DNA of 64,000 bases, taken from the NCBI GenBank assembly GCA_014338405.1, contig JTDE01000148.1, positions 224,462 to 288,461 on the forward strand. The letters run 5' to 3'. Of the stretch, positions 32,510-44,210 are shown piece after piece. This DNA comes from Paragonimus skrjabini miyazakii. Taxonomy: Eukaryota; Platyhelminthes; Trematoda; Plagiorchiida; Troglotrematidae. The translations under genes and the position numbers were made by a program. Each line of letters begins with the position of its first letter. Within the stretch, counting starts at the first letter, position 1. The notes beneath the pieces were generated by a model. That model did not search any database and had not been told where the DNA came from. It saw only the letters and a list, made by a program, of their open reading frames with translations.

Positions 32510-32800
32510 CTGGGGTATATTGTTTTGTCTTCTACACTCTGTGATTTCCTTCTTAATCGGTCATGTGTAACAAATATGCTGATCTTCATGGATAGTCTGA
32601 CGAAGGCAAAAGACAATGGCCTCAACTCATACGCTATTTTCTCTGATTTCACCAAGGCATTCAACCGTGTTTCACATGGTACTCTCAAATATAAGTCTCA
32701 AGCTTATGGTATTCATGAAGATATTCTTTCCGGATTGCCTCTTTTCTGCACAACAGAACTTTTAGAGTGAAAACTGAGTCAGACCCTTCTCCTCTGTCCT
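32510..32800 (+). pseudogene. LINE reverse transcriptase, palm block 1
   Basis: TNMLIFMDSLTKAKDNGLNS followed by YAIFSDFTKAFNRVSHGTL holds the first catalytic Asp in FSDFTKAF, matching the D-x-SKAFDRV motif of CR1/Jockey RTs. After a frameshift FRIASFLHNRTFRVKTE matches WI-x-SFL-x-x-RT-x-RV. The sequence then breaks off. Confidence 0.75.
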
Positions 32801-33239
32801 CTCCAGATTCCCGTAGAATTCATATGAAGTCAAGTTGCTGTGACCGCAAAAGACGCGTTTATACGATCGAATAGCTGGCGGAGTTGAACTTTGGAGAAAA
32901 GTTTGAACAATTCATGGCAGCAACATAATTCACCAGTTCTGTGCACTGCTGATGCATTCCAGCGGTTCCAGAGAGGTATACTAACAAGAACACGGTGTCT
33001 GTAAGACAGCTTTTGCGAAGTACTTGCACTTGTAGACGCCGAGAACGGGGATCGTCTCCAAGATCATCGACGTTACAACCATATGGTTTGGTTGCCCAAA
33101 AACTGGTTGACTGACCGGTCATTCTTATCAGGATTTTACAATTACGTAGGGTAAGTACGAGTTATATATGAAAATTATAATGTGTCGAAAAATGACCTAT
33201 TTGACATGTTATAATTTTAATATATTACTCGCACTTTCT
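32801..33239. mobile_element. insertion splitting the LINE RT
   Basis: In intact RTs the motif before (RT-x-RV) and the motif after (SGVPQGSVLGPLLF) are only about 20 residues apart; here 440 bp separate them. The insert has an 87-codon minus-strand frame without recognised motif. Identity unknown; no target duplication found. Confidence 0.45.
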
Positions 33240-34085
33240 TCTCTTAACCTGATTTCTGCAGGAGTTCCTCAAGAGCCAGTGATTGATCCACTTCTGTTTC
33301 TTATCTACACCAGCGACCTTTCAGACAATATTTTTGGCAACGCTGTTTTATTTACTGATAACCTAATCGTTTGGAATGCCAGTGACGCAGTACACTACAG
33401 ATAAAACTTGACTTGACTAAGCACCTCCCATCAAATAACAGTAGTTGCTCACACATATCGCTCGGCGTTGACTTTGACAATGTCTTCGTGATGCATTGTA
33501 CGTTAAGCACAGTAGACATCACAAACAGATATCCGAGCAATGATCTGAGCATCTGGATTCAGTCTAACCTAGCTTTCGCGTACCAGCACGAGATGGCCGC
33601 CGAAATTAGACTTGACATCCTTAGGACAATGAAGTACATTTTCCTCTGCATAGAAAATAAAGCATTTCAAACGCTTTACCTGGTTTATATAAGACCGTTG
33701 CTTGAGCATGCTAATAGAATCGTGTATACCGGTCTGAAAAAAGATATACTTGCTGTTGCGCATGTTCAGCGGGAGCCTACCGAAATAGTCACCAGTTGAA
33801 ATCCTTGGTCTGTATCCATTCGAATTTGGAAGATTCCACGGTGACTTAATTCTTCCACACCTCTTTTTTAAGGTAGATCTGGTAGAACAGTTCTTCATTT
33901 CAGCTAATAATAATGGCTGACTAAAACATGCCAGGATGTTTTACAGGCTCCGTCCTTGGACCTTTCTTAGGCAACCTTTTTTATAGGATAATCAAGAAGT
34001 GGAACGGCCTCCGTTCTGAGGATGACAGCTGCACTTCCACCGATTGTCTAGGAGCACTGCTAAACTGTTATTTAAGTAAAACAGA
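33240..34085 (+). pseudogene. LINE reverse transcriptase, block 2 and C-terminus
   Basis: LISAGVPQEPVIDPLLFLIY and TSDLSDNI match SGVPQGSVLGPLLFLIYINDL. The catalytic FADD box is expected about 20 residues on and reads LFTDNL, so the second Asp is replaced by Asn. Further blocks: SLGVDFDN (LGV), LAFAYQHEMAAEIRLDILRT (thumb) and FQTLYLVYIRPLLEHANRIV (Y-x-x-LVRP-x-LEY). After more frameshifts the tail IIKKWNGLRSED appears near 33970. Not functional. Confidence 0.7.
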
Positions 34086-34169
34086 TAAGTAATCCTACTC
34101 TGTAAGAAGTGCTATACCCTCTTTTCAATGACTAATTTTCGGCTCAACAGACGCCGGCTTGACATCGAA

Positions 34170-35305
34170 CAAAACAAACCGAATGGATGTAGGTAATTTG
34201 GGCTACTTACCTCGAATCTGTGTATTAATCGCTGAATCGCCGAAATTGCTGAATTGAATACGTGTAATCTTGACTGAATCCCAACATGCAGAAAAATCAG
34301 AATACACAAGAACAAGGTTGAATACGTTTGCGTCGGTTCAATCACGTTCGATATGTTGGGTGCAGGAATTTAGTTTGACGGAACGGTTTTCAGATTCGAC
34401 CTTGCATCTCTATCCGGATTCTTACTGGGTGAAAAATGGAATCTACAGCGTCTACAAAAATGAGGACAGATGGGATTAGTAGAACTCAAGCGTCATTTGT
34501 GTGCAACACAATGCAAGCTATTCCACTCCTCTCACAAACACACCATATCTTTTCTCCAACCTCACCAGCGATTAATCATTATCCCAATTGTAAACACTAA
34601 CAATCAGAATGGATCGTTTCCCACAGACACCCTTGTCACACTATTCAGTATTGTCCGTAATCGATGATTGTACATCCACACACAACGCAGCCTGTCCGAA
34701 GATTACAATACCATGGATGATGTGCAGCTCAGAATGATTAATTCCCAACTGTGAGTGTGACCATTTAGTGGGTGTATCATTCAACAGGAACACAGAAGCA
34801 GTGTACACCAGGTGGTCTATGTTCATGGAAATGATATGTTGGCGATTGTTATCACAATCAGGTTTATTGTGGATCTGAGTTTGGGCGCCAACCAGGTTTT
34901 TGAACTGAGAGCAACCGGAATCTAGATTCATCTAACAAACTCATGTGTTATTCACATCAAACATGCGTCCAATCCAATGTTCCAATTTTTGGATCTTCCG
35001 TTATCGCTCGCCACGCCCTGATGCTTTGTTCATTAGTCTCCGTGGTACTGTATTTCCCTCTGTTCATAACTGGTCATTAGCCGTCATTCATCTTGCTCAG
35101 ATGTATTATCAATAATACACTCATTCAGCCATCTATCTCTCAATCGGATGGCCTAGCCTCCTCCCCTCGAATCGGTCAACAGTGGTTAATCATCATTGCT
35201 CAACAAAGACAACGTTCAGAGCAAGACTCGTGTGTGCGTCTAATAAAAACCGTAGTCGATTAAGCAAACTTATTTATTGGATTCTATAGACGTAAGGCAT
35301 TGTTG
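34170..35305. repeat. dispersed repeat R1, copy 2 (young part)
   Basis: Partner of 8508-9643 in the same orientation, near identical. It follows the LINE tail and is followed by R1-associated older sequence with no LTR insertion at the junction, so it gives the empty-site sequence for the solo LTR at 9.65 kb. Confidence 0.8.
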
Positions 35306-35315
35306 AAAACAATTA

Positions 35316-36135
35316 TATCCCTTCAGTGCGGTGAACATACCAGTTAAAAGACGAACACTGGTATATGCTGTCATTTCTTCTCGACCTGTCAGTAACAGTG
35401 CACGTGCGAAATGTTCAGCTCCGGAGCCTATGATGATCGTATGCTATGAAGTTATTCTGAATAATAATGAACTCTGAAGTGTTCGTTTTTTTGACTTTGT
35501 GACTCGACGATCAACTGACTTGAACATTAAATTTTCTTGAGGTGTGGTTATCGTTGCCCATCGAGATCAAGCTAGATTCGCGGCTAATCGAACGCTACTA
35601 ACTCATTTCAGTAGATTGAGGATTAAATGATATTGCTTCTTTAGTGGGGACATTACTAAATTGCTGTCCATAGTGTAGCCTTGAAAAGATTTGGTAAATG
35701 GATTGGTGCTGAATCGGAGCGATTGAGATAAGTGTATTTTAATGACTCACGTGAATACTTTCCTGCTTTGCATTGGCAAGCTGTAGGGCAAGACATAAAC
35801 GCAAACAAATTTTCTGGGCGATGAATTCGTTGTTTGTTTTGTGGTAAAACTTAAACGAACATTTTGTGTAAAATTTGTGTGAACTACCGGGACAGTGGGA
35901 AAATTGTACTAACTTTTGCTTGCTACCAGTATTGATTCTATACAACTTTGTATTCTTCTGATTTTGTTTCGTGCAAGGTCAGACAATCCTGTGACGCGTG
36001 CTGCCGACCTTGTACAGTCAATCGTCGGAATTTTTCCCCCTTAATTGACAGTCTGCAACCGTCTGAGCGAGTTTTTTTCATCATGCTCGGTAAAACTTAG
36101 TTTTGAAATGCAGACGAATAAAATGCAGGCTGATA
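35316..36135. repeat. R1-associated older sequence, copy 2
   Basis: 35316-35705 aligns with 10345-10655, and 35975-36135 with 11385-11535, at about 70-75% identity. The AAGGTCAGACAATCC core at about 35975 is shared with R3. Confidence 0.5.
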
Positions 36136-39100
36136 TTTATGTTTTCTATCAATTGCATCTTACCATTACAATGAGAATTTCATCTTTTTGTTTGCCTTTC
36201 GTTTTCTTGATAAGTGCAAAAAATATGTGCGTTCATCTCAGTATTAGTAATTCCATTACTTTTTACAAAAATAATTACGTATGTCATTCCTCAAGTTTGT
36301 AGTCCAGCCAATCAATTCATTTGGCTGTTTGACTTTAGGTTGTATCCCTCACGAGAGAGCGTTAGTAGCTCGTTTCCGCAGACATCGGCCACCAATCTGA
36401 GGGCTAGGTAGCCGTATGCATTTGCCCATCGTACGCACAGGTAGAAACCAATTATTCATGCTACCGTACTTTGATTAGTCAGTGTCACATTTAAGGACAG
36501 TTATCAAATCTACAAGACAATTTAACCTGATCATACATGCTACTGTACTTTACCAAGTCATTAAGATGAAAGCAAAAAACAAAAACGATATTCCGTGTAT
36601 CCTATACCAGACAGCCTTTTCTCAACATGGCGGAGATTAGGTACCATTGAAACAAGCTATCCAGCATTGGACTCAAGCTGGTTGAATTATAAGCTTGCAA
36701 AAGGATTCGCTGAGCATTCACCGTACCTACGATATGTGAACGCTGTTCATTGGCAGATGTATTCTACTGCTCAGTAGAAGTATTTAGAGTTGCATAATAC
36801 GAAGGAAAATTATAGCCTATCATAGGAAGAGCTGGAAATCTTCGATGACTTAACGTATACTTGCTGTGTATGTGTCAGCAACATTTCATTGGAGCGCCGG
36901 GTTGGAATAACAATCTCTAAGGATATCATGATAATAAGAAGCTTTGCTAGATACAAAACCTGCAAGCTAGCAATAACCGTTGTCATATGAGAATCATAAA
37001 TGGTTGAGATCTATATCACAAATTACGGAAGAATAAAACATCTCGAGTATAAACTGACCATTGGTGAACACCTGACATATTTAACAATCGTCGCAAATAC
37101 TTAACCTATGTATTAACCGAACCCGACACATCTGGCATCAAATTTTACTGTATGTGTTCATCCCGAAGAATAATGTGCACAGTTCACATCTGGGATCTTT
37201 TGAACCATCTTCGAGATTTGGTTGGTGTTTGCCTTACATTATCAATGTGCATGTTCCAAGATTTATAACACATGGGATACCGTATATCAACATGTGAACG
37301 TTTTGACACTCCTTTCTTGGCAGGTTTATAATCCTGATGTGATCATTTACCGAACGGTTTTCAACTCCTTCCTAGATCCACCAGCCACTTATCTAACTGT
37401 GACGGCATTCCGCGTTATGATCTAATTGACCGTATAGTGGGTTAACACCTCAAAGCATGTAAGTCGCTGGCGTCCAAAATTTTGTTCCATTATGAGTATC
37501 GTCTTCAATCCGACTTTTCGAAATACATACCCACATCATCAACAAGGTTTTATTTCGTATTAGTACATGCGCGATCCTATGCGTATGGTTCATCTGTTAT
37601 CTCCGGTTAAGTGCACTTCCTTATCTATCCTGACAGTTTTGCTAAGAAATTGACCGTAACGTTGAACTGGGTTTTATTAAGAATTTTGTCTAATGAGGTT
37701 GCGGTTTGTGTGAATGTTAAATGCTCGCCGCCCAAAGTGTGTGAAGCAACTTCTTGGCTTGACTTGACTATTTTGTCTGAGGGGCTTCGTAATAAATGCT
37801 TTATATTTCAGAAGTATTCACGTTGCACAAGGTAATCTTCTGCTAGAATGATATCAACCAACAGTGATAACTGTTTTAGTAGATGGAAAAAATCCTATAC
37901 CTCCTCTCCACGTTCTATAGAAGTCCAGGTACAGAACACTTTGTGGAAGAAAACAGCGGTTACTGTGTTTTACGAAAACTAATGTCAGATTGACTTTGTG
38001 ATCCATATGATTCTGATACATAGCTGTCGTTGTTTGTTGCAATAGTGTCCTTTTGGTTCATGAGAGAACATCTTGGATGTTATAGGATTACATGCTTTAA
38101 TTTGTCACAGAGATCGTGGATACGTCGATTAAAAGTGGAATTCCCTCGTAATATAGATTAGTCAGTTGTGTGAAAAAGATACTTCATTGTTGGATGTTTT
38201 ATCTTTCATGTAGCTGAGCGCCGATGTCTTTGGTAGAAACGTAGAACGCCAGATTAAGAACTACGATAAGGAGATCTTTTTTACCTGTTCACAGAAAAGT
38301 ATCAGGGAGATGCTATTTGATAAAATGAACATCATTCAAAACTGATCTTAGTTTCAGTATTCATACATGTACTGCAACCAGTCAGTTTCAAAAGACAAAG
38401 CTGAACTCGAGCTTTACTATTGTTAGAAGTAGTCAACACTGCTGTTGCTTAAACGATAATCGGTTGTGAATGACACTGAAGTTATTTGAGCCAAAAGCTT
38501 CCTCATAATCAAATTTTCTTGCAAGTTTACTGATTTTAGTTATTTCAACTTGAACTGAAGTCCAAATCGTGAAGTCGTCAACTGAAGTTAACAGGACGGA
38601 TACTGTCTCCCTTCATAAGATCGGGCAGCCTTGGGATTAGTTACAAACGAATATGCCTGAGCGGTTGCATGTAAGATTCGGTCGTGTCTGGTGTGTAGGT
38701 AACGACGAAATGGTCAATACCATTGTCTCACAGAAGCGGGATTAAAACCCAACATCCGCCACTGGTAGGGATATATACTTTTGCATGCCCTGAGATCGAA
38801 AAACTAATACACGGTTTTTATGGCAAACCGGAAACTACGATAAATTGTTGTTTTGAATTTGTTCTCAAAATGACGTTGTGGGCAAACGATACCCAGAACA
38901 TCTTACATCCAATAATATGATGCTATCTTTGTTTAACTTTTCAAATTCTGTGGCTCAATACACTACTGGTGCTGTGTCGCTCTGACCGGCAGGATTCTGC
39001 ACGTATGTTATGACCTTAGTAACTCGTCAAATGATTACGGGAAAAGAATACCTTACCAGCTAGAATTGACGCAGTTACTTTTTGGACATCAGAAGAGTCC

Positions 39101-39328
39101 ATTACTTCGATACTCTTGTGCTTAATATGTGTACGTGTTGAATTCCATAAGGACATGAACGCACCAACTTCGGTGAGTATGCCCATATTGTTGACAAAAG
39201 TGCATGCGATCCCAGAGTTAGTTAAAGTATGACATAACTATAAACAGTGCAACTATGTGATCACAGTCCCGGAGTATAAAACGGGGGATTAAACAATTCA
39301 CCTAGTTGGGTCTTTGGCACGTTTGAAA
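36136..39328. other. unassigned sequence
   Basis: I see no recognisable gene, RNA or repeat in these 3.2 kb. Short frames at 36.0-36.8, 37.2-37.8 and 38.7 kb lack motifs and splice support. Confidence 0.3.
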
Positions 39329-39711
39329 TGTGTATAATCATTTACTTGTTCCTGTGGAACTAGTTACGTGGGTCGCACGACCAGGCGTTTATCTGAACGT
39401 ATCCGTGAGCACCATCCCGCCTGGATCAGCAGCGGAGTCACCAAGACAATTACGAGCGCGATTGTTTCACACCTCGTCGATACACATCATACTGTCAACC
39501 TGGACTCCTGTTTCCGTCCGATTTACCGAGTCAACGCCAGTCACTCAAAAGCTGTAAGATGCCGAATTTTAGCCACGGCCGAAGCGATTGGAATTCGATT
39601 AAGAAATCCACCTTTGTGAGCACAAAAGCCCTTTGTTCAGGCGTTGAAGTTGCCATGGCCAACCACCCACACCATGGCCGATCAAACCGTCATGGTTCCA
39701 GTGGCGTCATA
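39329..39711 (+). pseudogene. Penelope-like element, GIY-YIG endonuclease and C-terminus (upstream tandem piece)
   Basis: One frame reads C-V-stop-SFTCSCGTSYVGRTTRRLSE, with R and EH of the nuclease core (IREHHPAW), then LATAEAIGIRLRNPPL, a stop where the family has Cys or Tyr, AQKPFVQALKLPW and a stop near 39711. It matches residue for residue the layout of the PLE at 41.9-42.3 kb. The RT part is missing. It lies upstream of that larger PLE in the same direction, which is the tandem arrangement (pseudo-LTR) usual for PLEs, with a hammerhead in the junction. Confidence 0.8.
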
Positions 39712-39841
39712 ATGGTGACGTAATCGTACCAAAACGTTGTTTCCGTGTGTGCCGATGACGTGTCTGACCTCACCCAAACTAGCTACTTGTTTTTGTCCGT
39801 TTCGCCTTGACAACTCTGTTTCATATAAATTGTTATGTAAT

Positions 39842-39881
39842 TAGCCTGATGATGAATAACCGAAAACGAGCTTGTTCGCTA
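39842..39881 (+). ncRNA. hammerhead ribozyme, partly decayed, in PLE junction
   Basis: Stem I TAGC (39842-39845) with GCTA (39878-39881), core CTGATGA (39846-39852), GAAA (39862-39865), stem III AAC with GTT (39865-39867 and 39874-39876) closed by a short loop, and cleavage triplet UUC ending at 39877. Stem II (39853-39861) no longer pairs well. It lies about 130 nt beyond the stop of the PLE endonuclease, matching the position of the better preserved ribozyme at 8 kb. Confidence 0.6.
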
Positions 39882-40299
39882 CATTGTTGTTTTCTGAATT
39901 CACCTAGTAGTTGAAAGAAGCCCTACTACATTTTGATGTTGTAGGCAAAATCACTTTCTAACAGGTATTTTGGTGAGCAGTATGATAGCCGTCGCCTTGA
40001 CAACAGCTTGACCCAGTTGGTGCGATATGAGTCAATGTATTTGGCTTTGCATTTGGATTAGAGACGTTCGATAGTACGACGTGCAATTTGTCAGTACAAG
40101 CTGCATTCAGCTGAATTTTGGAACTTGATTTCAAGAGTTTCCTTGTTCCGTACGATGTTTGCGCTCCACGACATCCAATTTTGGATGAGTGTTCAAGGGG
40201 AGTTAAATTAGCCTCGTATTTGTTGACATTAAACCCTACTACGGACAAGTCTCAAACAGCTGACATATTAGACTCATAATAAAGTGTTATCGAATGTGT

Positions 40300-40940
40300 G
40301 CAGTGTTGACCAGCAAGTATGTAAACCGTCTTTCGTCTTCGACCAACGTACCCTTTGTTTCAGTGGACCGTGCGTCCTGGTGTGTCCAATGGGCGCTAGT
40401 TATGGGCAGTTTGCCACCGGTTTCATCTATTTTTGTCTCAAAATGGCCAATGCATGCAAGCTGCCATCGTCATGCTGCTACGAAAGTCATTTTGAGCAGT
40501 TCTTCATCTACTTGCTTTCGAGACTGAAGGCGATAACTTGTATCACTTGTAATTAGAGACATCGAATAGCCCTAGAAAACGTACTCGAATTGAAACTTCC
40601 CACGCAAATAATAAGGAGAAGACCTCGTACTGGTTGCAGTAAACACTTCATATTCGTGAGACAAGAAACCAAATTTATGGATGTACAACAGTACTGAAGA
40701 AATCACAGTCTATCATTGGCTGGCCGTATTAGCACATACAAAGTCACAAACTGTACGTTAATTGATGCAATACGGAAAAAAGAAATAAGCGAATAACAGA
40801 AAGCGTAACACTGAGACTGTTTTTCCAATCCTGATGTGGCATGTTTACCGCGACGTTTGGATTGTTCTCTTGTTAGAATTGCTATTGTGTCGAGGTTTGG
40901 ATAAGCGGTGACTCGGGTAGATTTTCACCACACAAACTCA
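40300..40940 (+). repeat. dispersed repeat R4, copy 2
   Basis: Reverse-complement partner of 30398-31112. It contains no gap and supplies the sequence missing there. It ends about 55 bp before the open PLE reverse transcriptase frame, so it has replaced or interrupted the N-terminal part of that PLE. Confidence 0.85.
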
Positions 40941-40993
40941 CTGTGATCTGACTAGACTGTCATCCAAATAGGTGTTGTGAATATCAATATTGC

Positions 40994-42271
40994 GTGCAAC
41001 CTTGTGCCAGGTTTATATATAAGTTAAGTGATTATCAAGATTATCAAGGGACAGTTGATTATTTATGCGATTACATCGAGCGTAACAACAAACAAGTGGG
41101 CATTCCAAAAGAGGAACTGAGAGAACTGTTGGTGCTTTGTACTACTAACGTTCAGTTTCTGCTCAGCAATGCAATCTACCTACAGAGAGAGGGATTGGCA
41201 ATGGGCTCGCCTATAGGTCCCCTGTTAGCTGACGTTTTCATAAGCAAACTGGAGACTAACCAATTGAGTGCGGTCATTGAACAGTTCACATTTTACAAAC
41301 GCTATGCTGATCATATTTTTTGCGTCGCCAATGAGAATTCTAACATGAACAGCGTCATGGCAGCTTTCAACGCAGTCCATGGCCGTATTAAGTTCACCCA
41401 GGAGTCAGACAGCAACAGTCAGAAAATGTTTTTAGACGTTGGTGTAGTAAAAAGAGAGGATGGTTCAATCCAACAGAATGTGTACATAAAACAAATTTAG
41501 AGTGGCCAGTACATTCAATTTGACAGTTTCGTTCCGCTAAATCAAAAGCTAAACCTCATACGATGTCTGACGGGTAGGGCTTTAAAGATCAGCACCCCTG
41601 ACACTTTACAAGCTGAGCTAGACTTTCTACAAGAGGTGTTCATGCAAAATGGCTACCCAATGCGTTTTATTCAAAAGGCGATGCAGGCGGTAAAGTTGAA
41701 ACTTAGGTCACCTTATGTGAATAGGAAACTTGCGTTTATCAGTCTTCTTTTCAAGGGTGATCCCAAGGCCGGAATCATCTCAAGAAAGCTCAAAAAGTCT
41801 GTCGAAACAACTCACCTTGCCGCTCAACTGTGCGAGAGTTTCCATTCAACACCTATTATCATGTCACAACTCAAAGACAAACTTCCATGTTCTACAACCA
41901 GCTGTTGTGTGTACTCATTTGTTTGCTCGTGTCCAGCATCATACATTGGTCGTACCACAAGGCGATTGTTTGAATGGGTGCGTGAACTTCATTCTGCGTG
42001 GTTGAATAATGGTGTGGTTAAAACGGTTTCAAGTGCGATTGTTGCCCACTTGACTGATTCTGATCATTCTGTCAGTAAGTAGGATGCTTTTCAGATTGTC
42101 TACCGAGTGCTAAGGAATGGATCAAAAATGGTGAGATTCTGAATGTTGACCGTTGCCGAAGCCATTAGTATCCGATTACGCAACCCCGACCTCTATGCTC
42201 AGAAGAAGTTCGTGAGGACACTTAATCTCCCGTGGCCCATAGTCAATGCAGCTTACGATTTGGAACAGTGA
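40994..42271 (+). pseudogene. Penelope-like element, reverse transcriptase and GIY-YIG endonuclease
   Basis: This is the most complete PLE frame here. RT: ELRELLVLCTTNVQFLL, REGLAMGSPIGPLLADVF and FYKRYADHIFCV; the catalytic box should read Y-V-D-D and is YADH, so the second Asp is lost. An in-frame TAG at 41498-41500 stands where the family has Trp (followed by SGQYIQFDSF). Then LDFLQEVFMQNGYPMRFI and, after a linker, the nuclease: CVYSFVCSCPASYIGRTTRR and RELHSAW, with a second TAG at 42080-42082, one frameshift, and the tail VAEAISIRLRNPDLYAQKKF to the stop at 42271. PLEs copy themselves by RT primed at a nick made by this nuclease. The N-terminus is cut by R4. Confidence 0.9.
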
Positions 42272-43504
42272 TTGCGTAACTGATAATAAACACGCTGTCC
42301 ATAACCTGTATTGACCATTTTCTGACTCACCCCAGCTACTGTTTTCATATTCACTGTGTTGTGATTAACTACTTTGTCATTCTCAAAACTATAATTCAAT
42401 GTTGTATTCCAATAATGAATGAAGAATATGTCGTCCTATCGTTCTTCTATACCGCTCAACCTCCAAGTGAGCTGAAAACAAGCTTTCTCTTTCCTGAAAC
42501 CCAATTTCTAATCAACGATTCAAACTTGTCAAACGCATTTGAAATCGGTCTGAATGAGGGGTATCAAGTACATGGTTAAGTTTTCGCCATTGTCAGTGAT
42601 GACCGTCTGTGTCTTGAAGCTACAGTGGGGCAAAGATTTCCCACTCAGATAAACATATTCAGCAAGTCCCTCGAAAGTCACGAGCACCTTTGGGGTGTGC
42701 ACACAATTATCAATCAGTTGGCTGCAAACTTAATAAGTTAACCAAAATGTCAAGGAAATGAGCACAGTAAAGCATGAGCTCATCTCGACTTGAAATTGTT
42801 GAAATATATACAGCAAGTACTTCCTACGGTATACAACCTCCACTCAGATCTTGTCATCCGCTATCGCAATCTGTCATTCCTAAGTAGACGTTCAGCACAT
42901 TCAGCACGTTCAGCATATTTTAATGTAAACTTCCAGAAGTAACTACCCCCGAATTTCGCACCAGTTGACTATTTAACCACACACAGGGCCATATGCCATC
43001 TACCGCATGAGACGAAATTAGCGGTATGGTGAGGATGAACGACTACATTATACTACTAGTGAGTAGCTAGGCAGTATTGAAGTAGCCGGAGGAAACTAAA
43101 AGAAATTTGGACAGCAATCCGGGAGAACATGGCGCTTCCCATACACGAACTTGCCCTTGTTAACTCTGGCCTCTCGGGATTATTGCTTTGTGTGACTATG
43201 CGTTTTGTTTTCCACATGTTGAAGTATATACCGCCTATGTAGGTTGGCAGAATAGTGGAAATCTGAACAGCACAAAACACTATTAGTTTACAGAGAAACA
43301 ACAACGTTTACGCTGGCCATTGTCAGCGGACGACAGGGAAGTTGTGTTTGGATTGACGTGTTAGTTATTGCGTTATGAGGTGTTTGAGAGCACAACTGAT
43401 GCCCTGATGACATCAACTCGGACTTGGACGAGGTACGGCAATAAATGTTGTAAACTGTCTGTTCAAGCTGGTTTGAATAAATTATAATCAATTATAACTA
43501 AGAT
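42272..43504. other. unassigned sequence
   Basis: No gene recognised. A minor triple repeat of a TTCAGCAC-type 9-10-mer occurs at about 42890-42916. Confidence 0.3.
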
Positions 43505-44210
43505 AACCTTACTTTATTCTTCAACTTCGTTCATTTCATCGGGTTCATTTTCCAAGTTTCTATGATCTTATCGCCCACATTTACTCAACAATTTGTCAGC
43601 ACAGTTTTGTTCAAACGTTGATTTGTTCTACAGGATGGTGAATTGTTTTCCATGTTTCACGAGAGCTAGTTCGAAGAGCAGAACCAAATCAAACGAGTTA
43701 TGCATCATAGCATGAAATAAATTGTCGTCCGTGAAATCTCGGCCATTTGGTCTTAATGCCAAGGCTCAGCGATTAACATTCGTACGTGTTTGATTCGGCG
43801 TTACACGGCGCATCCGCCCAAGGTCAGGCAACCATGTGATGCACGCAACATGTTTTGTGTGGTCTTCGTTGACTAGATTTTTTACGCACCAAATGTTCGT
43901 GTCTGTTTACATCATTGATGTGTGTTGATTAAGATTAGTCTGGGAATGTGCATGACTGGAAAATCATAAAACTAATTTGAGTAAATATATTCAAGTGAAA
44001 ACTACGTGAATAACTCATCCATTTATGCGGTAACCACACATTTCAGATAAATGAAACTCACTTCAAGGTAACATACGCTGTCTTTAGTGCTGAGTAAATA
44101 GAATTCGTTCAAAGTGAAAATCCAAGGCCCCGGTTGGACTTGAGCCATTAGCGGAAACAACAGCACATACACTTCTGAATGTGGTATGAAACCACGTTAG
44201 TGGCTGAGAG
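43505..44210 (+). repeat. dispersed repeat R3, copy B, with tRNA-like tail
   Basis: Partner of 18745-19325. After the R3 body (to about 44105), the segment 44118-44205 looks like a heavily decayed minus-strand tRNA-like head (GGTTGGACTTGAGCC in the place of the B box), as in copy A's neighbourhood. Confidence 0.6.

Larger units (their letters stand above)
31861..34085 (+). mobile_element. Jockey/CR1-like LINE remnant
   Basis: On the plus strand a basic pre-RT segment (about 31869-32090) is followed by RT motifs in two blocks (32510-32800 and 33240-33800) and by the C-terminal IIKKWNGLRSED-x-CTSTD-type tail at about 33970-34085, typical of CR1/Jockey LINEs. The two RT blocks are pushed apart by about 440 bp of other sequence. 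Numerous stops. No poly(A) tail is visible. Confidence 0.65.

Noticed and set aside
42890..42916. Small TTCAGCAC-type tandem as a CRISPR-like or satellite array
   Set aside because: Only about three short units; ordinary microduplication.
43395..43440. CTGATGACATC as a ribozyme core
   Set aside because: No GAAA at a usable distance and no stem I.
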